Positions 59,786-64,000 of a stretch of DNA of 64,000 nt are shown here, one piece after another. Position 1 is the first letter of the stretch; every line of letters starts with the position of its first letter. This DNA is from Evernia prunastri (taxonomy: Eukaryota > Ascomycota > Lecanoromycetes > Lecanorales > Parmeliaceae). The translations under genes were made by a program, and so were the position numbers. The notes beneath the pieces were generated by a model. That model worked only from the letters and a program-made list of their open reading frames with translations, searched no databases and was not told where the DNA came from. Where the stretch lies: the NCBI GenBank assembly GCA_003184365.1, contig NKYR01000158.1, positions 1 through 64,000 of the forward strand, in the 5' to 3' direction.

Positions 59786-60286
59786 TGCTTCGAAAATGTG
59801 GCTATCGCCTTTCCGCTTCTTTCGCTACTGTTACGAGATGTTTGCCCTGCGGGTCAGTGTTGTTAACAGCGGGTACTGGGAGGTTACTCTGGAACACATC
59901 CAACCCAACTTCGGTGCATGTAATATAGACAGAATTGAAATATGGCACGATTTACGAAGAAGTCATTGGACACAATCCTAAAGTAAGCCAGGAAGTAAAG
60001 CAAAACTTGACAGAGACTGGAGTACACTAGTGTAGACTGGACCAGCGGGGAACTGTGAATACGCCACACACTCTGGTGTCTCCACTCTTCACCAAAACCC
60101 CATTGTTCGCTGTAGAGCTGCCCATTCTTCTCTGCCTATCGCTTTTCTCCAAATCAAAGGATATGTTTCAGAAGACATACTCATCGCATCCTCCAATTTG
60201 CGCCGTGTGTGCTGCTCCCTAGTCCGTCCCGCAATGGACGCGGTTAAAGTCCCTCGCCTTTACCATGCTATCTGGCCTCTGCTAAT
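59786..60286. other. Intergenic spacer
   Basis: Holds the 3' end of the C2H2 gene and the promoter of the peroxisomal protein gene. No other feature was recognised. Confidence 0.5.
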
Positions 60287-61169
60287 ATGAACCAGGAGAC
60301 GGTGAATAAGATCATCCTCAATCCTCAATATGCCGATTACCTGGCTCTCGTCAAAGCAGCCCGCAATGGTGCCGTCTACGGGGCCAAAGTCCGATTCCCT
60401 CACGCCCTTGTGTAAGAGCTACACTTGTGGAAAAACACGGGCTCAAGACGGTACTAATCTCTCTCTCATAGCATGGTCTTCCTGTTCCGTTCGGGCCCGT
60501 ACGTCCCCGTCCTTCTGTAGGATTCAGTCATAAATCTTTCTGATTACCTTCAAGCCTCCGAGAGAAGCTCCACCTAATCTATAAAGCCACCCGCACCCAT
60601 GCCCGCAACTTAGCCACATTTGCTGTGGTCTACAAATCTTCCATGATATGTCTTCGTCGTACGTCTCCGACGGGGAAAGAACGTTCGTTTGACACCTTCC
60701 TTGCCGGCCTGATAGGCGGCTACACCGTCTTCGGGCGCGGCATACAGAGCAGCGTCAACCAGCAAATCGTCATATACGTCTTCGCAAGAGTAATGCTTGC
60801 CCTTGCCAAGCTGACGGTACAAAGGAGAAGTCAGGGAGGGGTGGGGATGGGGAGGAAGCTGAGAGAAAAGGTGGAGGGCAATGCATGGCCGGTCTTTGCA
60901 AGTCTGAGCTGGGCAGCGGTGATGTGGATCTTCAGATGGTATCCGGCTACAATTCAGCCGAGTCTGAGGAGCAGTATGCAGTACATGTACGTGACCATTT
61001 CCCCCCTGAGAACGCCTAAGCTGGAAGTTCCAGTGTCTTGCGAGGTTATCAATCAGAGATCTTGGGCAGCATTTCTCCTCCTTCTTACCGAGACTGACGT
61101 TCAGCATCTAGATACGTCGACTCAGATCATTGGGACAACCTCAGGAATTTCTTGGTATTTAACAAATAG
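60287..61169 (+). CDS. PXMP4: Peroxisomal membrane protein 4 (PMP24/PXMP4), Tim17-like family
   Basis: Integral peroxisomal membrane protein. Four exons give 213 aa, essentially the family's usual size: 60287-60411, 60472-60498, 60555-60986, 61112-61169. Exon 2 is only 27 bp (MVFLFRSG). Family landmarks in order: VKAARNGAVYGAKVRFPHAL, VMVFLFRSG, REKLHLIYKATRTHARNLA, DTFLAGLIGGYTVFG, IQSSVNQQIVIYVFARVMLA, IQPSLRSSMQYIY and the final DHWDNLRNFLVFNK. The Tim17/Tim22/Tim23-like four-helix topology with GxxxG-type contacts is family knowledge. Branch points (TACTAAT, CTGAT, CTGAC) precede the three acceptors. Its precise function is not settled. Confidence 0.93.
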
Positions 61170-62103
61170 ACGCATGGACCTTGGCGTTGGCGAGACCGAA
61201 TCTGCATGAGGCTGGAATTGCAACTGGCGTAGCATGAGAAAGCGATCTTCCAAGAGCAACAGATTCAGAGTTGGACATTTTTCTGGTCAATTACAAAGCA
61301 GCCTGGATCTGCTTAAATACTTTTCGAAAAGAGCAGACGTATTTTGTGGAGGAGTAATTCGAAATCGCCGTATTACGAACACGACAATCCACAAGAGAGC
61401 TGTGGTCCTCACCGCTCGTACGTCCTCCAGTAGTAGAAGGGCATGCCGCCGACGTGAGCTCAAGAATACTAACGTCCAATTTGTTGTACGACATAATCCT
61501 AGTGAAGCGCTTGCTACCATGACTGCGGACATTTCGGAAGGCAGTGAATTGTTATAATGAATTGTTGAGCGACCTTGGCAGGCCGATGTAGTGGTTCGGG
61601 AACGAAGCCGACTCCTGTATGAGTCTAGATGGGAACGGAGCGGAATTTGTGCTCCACCGAGTCCTTGCAAGAGTTCTTATCAATCCTCGCTTGAAGCCGT
61701 GCTTCTTTGCTTTTATGCACAAAAGAGTTGATCGTGTGATCTGGCCTCGCTGGCCTGGAAATAGTGAAATGTTGAGAGCGAGATTGCGTTCCCTTGGAAA
61801 GCCGATTGTCCTGCTGCACTCGACTCTAGCTTACATCACAAGTTTGCGTTGCGACCTGATGGAAACGACTGCACTGCGTATCTGCTGCCTGTGATGCGAA
61901 ATTATCACCAAGCCAAAGCCATCATCAACACAATAACACGCGACGGCCCGTCAACTTTGACCACAAATAAACAGATCGGTTCAGAGATGCCGAATAGTAT
62001 CAAGGCTCTCTGAGTGCTGAGAAAACTGCAAGTCCTTGACCATCAACGCGCTTGACCTAAGTCTAACATACAACAGACCACTAACTGCAATTGAAATTGC
62101 ATG
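61170..62103. other. Intergenic, no supported gene
   Basis: Contains the 3' end of PXMP4 and the promoter of the Trp-repeat protein gene. Two overlapping open frames on opposite strands (about 61234-61670) resemble nothing I know and are not called. Confidence 0.45.
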
Positions 62104-64000
62104 ATGCCGACCCTCAAGCAGCTCACGTGCAATGTGGAGTGGGCAGGCTCGAGACTCTCACTGCAAGAATATAACACCATCTATGCCGATGGCTACGTTG
62201 AGACATTCATCGCCGTCCCCTCAACACCGACCCCTTTCTCCGTACACTTAAAGTCACAAGGTTACATAGCGCCTGGACTGGCCATGTTTGTTTACGCAAG
62301 TCTGACTTGGATTGTTCTTAATTCCACTTAAACTAACTTTTTTCTCTAGATGGATGGTGTTTACCAATGCAACCGCAATCGACGCAACCTAGAGATCCCG
62401 AACGAAGGCACCTCGCGAAAGAAAACTGAAGTTGACTTCATTGTACGTCAGAAAGAAGAACTCCTATGGGATGGCACCTTCGAGGGGAAGCAGTGGAGGT
62501 TCGAAAAGGTGCAGATAGGTGGGTCAGGACTTGGGCCAAAAACCTTTCTGGCTGCTAATGTAACAAGCAGTTCCCGACCTTAATATCGAAAATATCCAAC
62601 GGCCTCCACATGATGGCGAATACGTCGGCACCATTGAAGTTGTCGTACTTCGTTGTCATCCTTCCGATAAGCGACCCATCGTCGCGAATGACCCTTCTTC
62701 AGACGAAAGCCCTGACGGTAATGCACGGTCTACGCCAGGATATCTTGATGGAATATGCGATCCTCAACCCGAGCCAAAGTCGAGGTCAAAGTCTGATTGC
62801 CGGGCGCAGATTTTCGGCCTAGACAGGGGTTGGGATAACTGGGGCCCACCGCCGCCACCCCTTGATGAGCCAAAAATGGGCAAAATCGAGATGACAAGCG
62901 AGAACACGGGTACTTGGAATCCTGTTGGCAAAGACTTCAAAAGCGGCAATGCTCTAGAGAAGACTAAAAGATGGGACAAACGCAGTGAGTCTCGCGACCA
63001 TTTCAAATCGGACTTTCGGAAGGGCGGATCTCCTGCTGGGTCTCAACGTGGCCGCTCCAGCCAAGCTTGCAGCATTACGGATCAGCAGAATGCAGCCCCC
63101 CTAAACATCAGAGGTGGAGGACCTGGCAGCTACTCAGTCGCTTCTTCAGAGGCAATGAGAAACTGGAACCGTGGACCACCCGCAGTGAAGGAATGGACGC
63201 AAGGAGATGCTTCTTCAAAAGAGAATGGAGGACCACCAGCTGCATTCGACCCCTGGACGGCCAATTTACCTACCGGGGGCTTCCCGAGCGAAACCAAAGC
63301 TGCGCCGCAAACTCAATTAGGAGCTTGGGGGACAGGGAAGGAGACCAATCATAGGCCAGGTAGTAAGAAAAGCAGCAAGAAGGGCTCAACTGTCTCAAGG
63401 AATCCGGATTCTGTTCCAGGGGCTTGGGGCGAGTCTACTGGCCAGGATCATGGGAAAAACGATGCCTGGGGAGGTAACGACAACCAGAACCAGGACAATA
63501 ATGGTGACGACTGGGCAGCGACTGTAAATGCTAACGCCCAGAACAATGATGAATGGAACGCCAGCGGCGACCAGACTTATGGCAAGAACGATGCCTGGGG
63601 AGGTAACGACAACCAAAACCAGGACAAAAACGGCGATGAGTGGGGAGCGACTGGGGATGCCAACGCACAGAACAATGACGAATGGAATTTTAGTGGTGAC
63701 CAGAGTCAAGGAAAGAACGACGACTGGAATAACAACAATGGCGGGGTTTCCAGCTGGGATACCCCAAACAATGACGAGAAGAAGGATGACGGCGCCTGGG
63801 ACCCTCCTAACGAAACATCCAATGGGGAACACGATGAATGGGGAGGGAACGAGAACAATGAGACGAAGCAGAACGGCGAATGGGAAGCGACTAACGAAGA
63901 CAATACCAAGAAGAACGATGAGTGGGGAGCGACCACGGGCAATGACGCTCAGCAGGCCAACAGCTGGGGAGTCGACATTGGCCAGCAGCCCGATAATTGG
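62104..64000 (+). CDS. DUF7918-like protein with a long tryptophan (WG/GW-like) repeat tail, partial
   Basis: The gene runs off the window. Exons 62104-62295, 62350-62518 and 62571 to beyond 64000 leave a frame open to the last base, at least 595 aa. The N-terminal domain (MPTLKQLTCNVEWAGSRLSL, YVETFIAVPSTPTPFSVHL, GYIAPGLAMFVY, DGVYQCNRNRRNL, WRFEKVQIG) matches a fungal family I know as DUF7918. Exon 3 is disordered and rich in Asn, Asp, Gly and Gln, with about twenty tryptophans spaced every 10-20 residues in short acidic or Gly contexts (GAWGES, DAWGGN, DEWGAT, NSWGVD). A 129-bp/43-aa unit is tandemly repeated (63452, 63581, partial at 63710). Intron 1 has a GC donor. No enzymatic residues were recognised. 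The function is unknown; Argonaute binding is only a hypothesis. Confidence 0.85.
62296..62349 (+). other. GC-AG intron in the Trp-repeat protein gene
   Basis: Donor GCAAGT, branch ACTAAC, acceptor CTAG; 54 bp, phase 0. It joins MFVY to MDGVYQ. A weak GT donor 6 bases upstream (GTTTAC) would delete VY. Confidence 0.7.
63452..63838 (+). repeat. Tandem 129-bp coding repeat, two full copies plus a partial
   Basis: Copies start at 63452, 63581 and 63710, exactly 129 bp apart. Each begins GKNDAWGGNDN or, in the decayed third copy, GKNDDWNNNNG. The first two differ at a few codons only. The third decays into shorter Trp-containing units. Confidence 0.85.

Noticed and set aside
61234..61670. Overlapping open frames on both strands downstream of PXMP4
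   Set aside because: Neither shows a family motif, and the overlap on opposite strands argues for chance.

Overview
The window comes from a filamentous ascomycete (Pezizomycotina). Evidence: multi-exon genes with short introns, CTRAY-type branch points and GT-AG or GC-AG ends; gene families typical of these fungi (TFIIIC tau138, AIM6-like phosphodiesterase, PXMP4, a UBA/RWD DEAH helicase, a fungal C2H2 regulator); and a ~28-kb AT-rich block in which CpA/TpG are scarce while CpG and TpA are common, the signature of repeat-induced point mutation (RIP). The species cannot be fixed from sequence alone. The gene-rich/AT-rich mosaic resembles compartmentalised Dothideomycete-type genomes, which is inference.

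Layout. 1-22 kb is gene-rich: a MITE-like element with long inverted repeats (1.2-1.7 kb), a DEAH-box RNA helicase (+), a lysine-rich probable nucleolar protein (-), an AIM6-like membrane phosphodiesterase (+), the large TFIIIC subunit (+), a small unknown protein (-) and a tail-anchored E2 ubiquitin-conjugating enzyme (-). 22-50.5 kb has no intact gene. It is a nest of transposon relics: at least two Ty3/gypsy elements (one with a chromodomain), a minus-strand Ty1/copia element, two piggyBac-type and two pogo/Fot1-type transposases, a fold-back MITE, and three unmutated solo LTRs, each with a perfect 5-bp target duplication. Both undetermined bases (24397, 43995) lie at or in copies of one LTR family, so the assembly may be joined wrongly there. 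50.5-64 kb is gene-rich again: a HECT-like E3 ligase (UBE3D family, +) whose stop codon abuts the stop of a secreted protein (-), a C2H2 zinc-finger regulator (+), the peroxisomal membrane protein PXMP4 (+), and the 5' part of a tryptophan-repeat protein running off the window (+).

The genes are mostly housekeeping (RNA handling, Pol III transcription, ubiquitin/ERAD, peroxisome) and form no operon-like pathway. The most interesting signals are the WG/GW-like repeat protein at the right end, the layered TE island recording insertions before and after RIP, two GC-AG introns, two stop-free multiple-of-three introns in the C2H2 gene, and the zero-gap convergent gene pair. Exon coordinates were derived by eye from splice sites, reading frame and family resemblance; none was tested against transcripts or a database.
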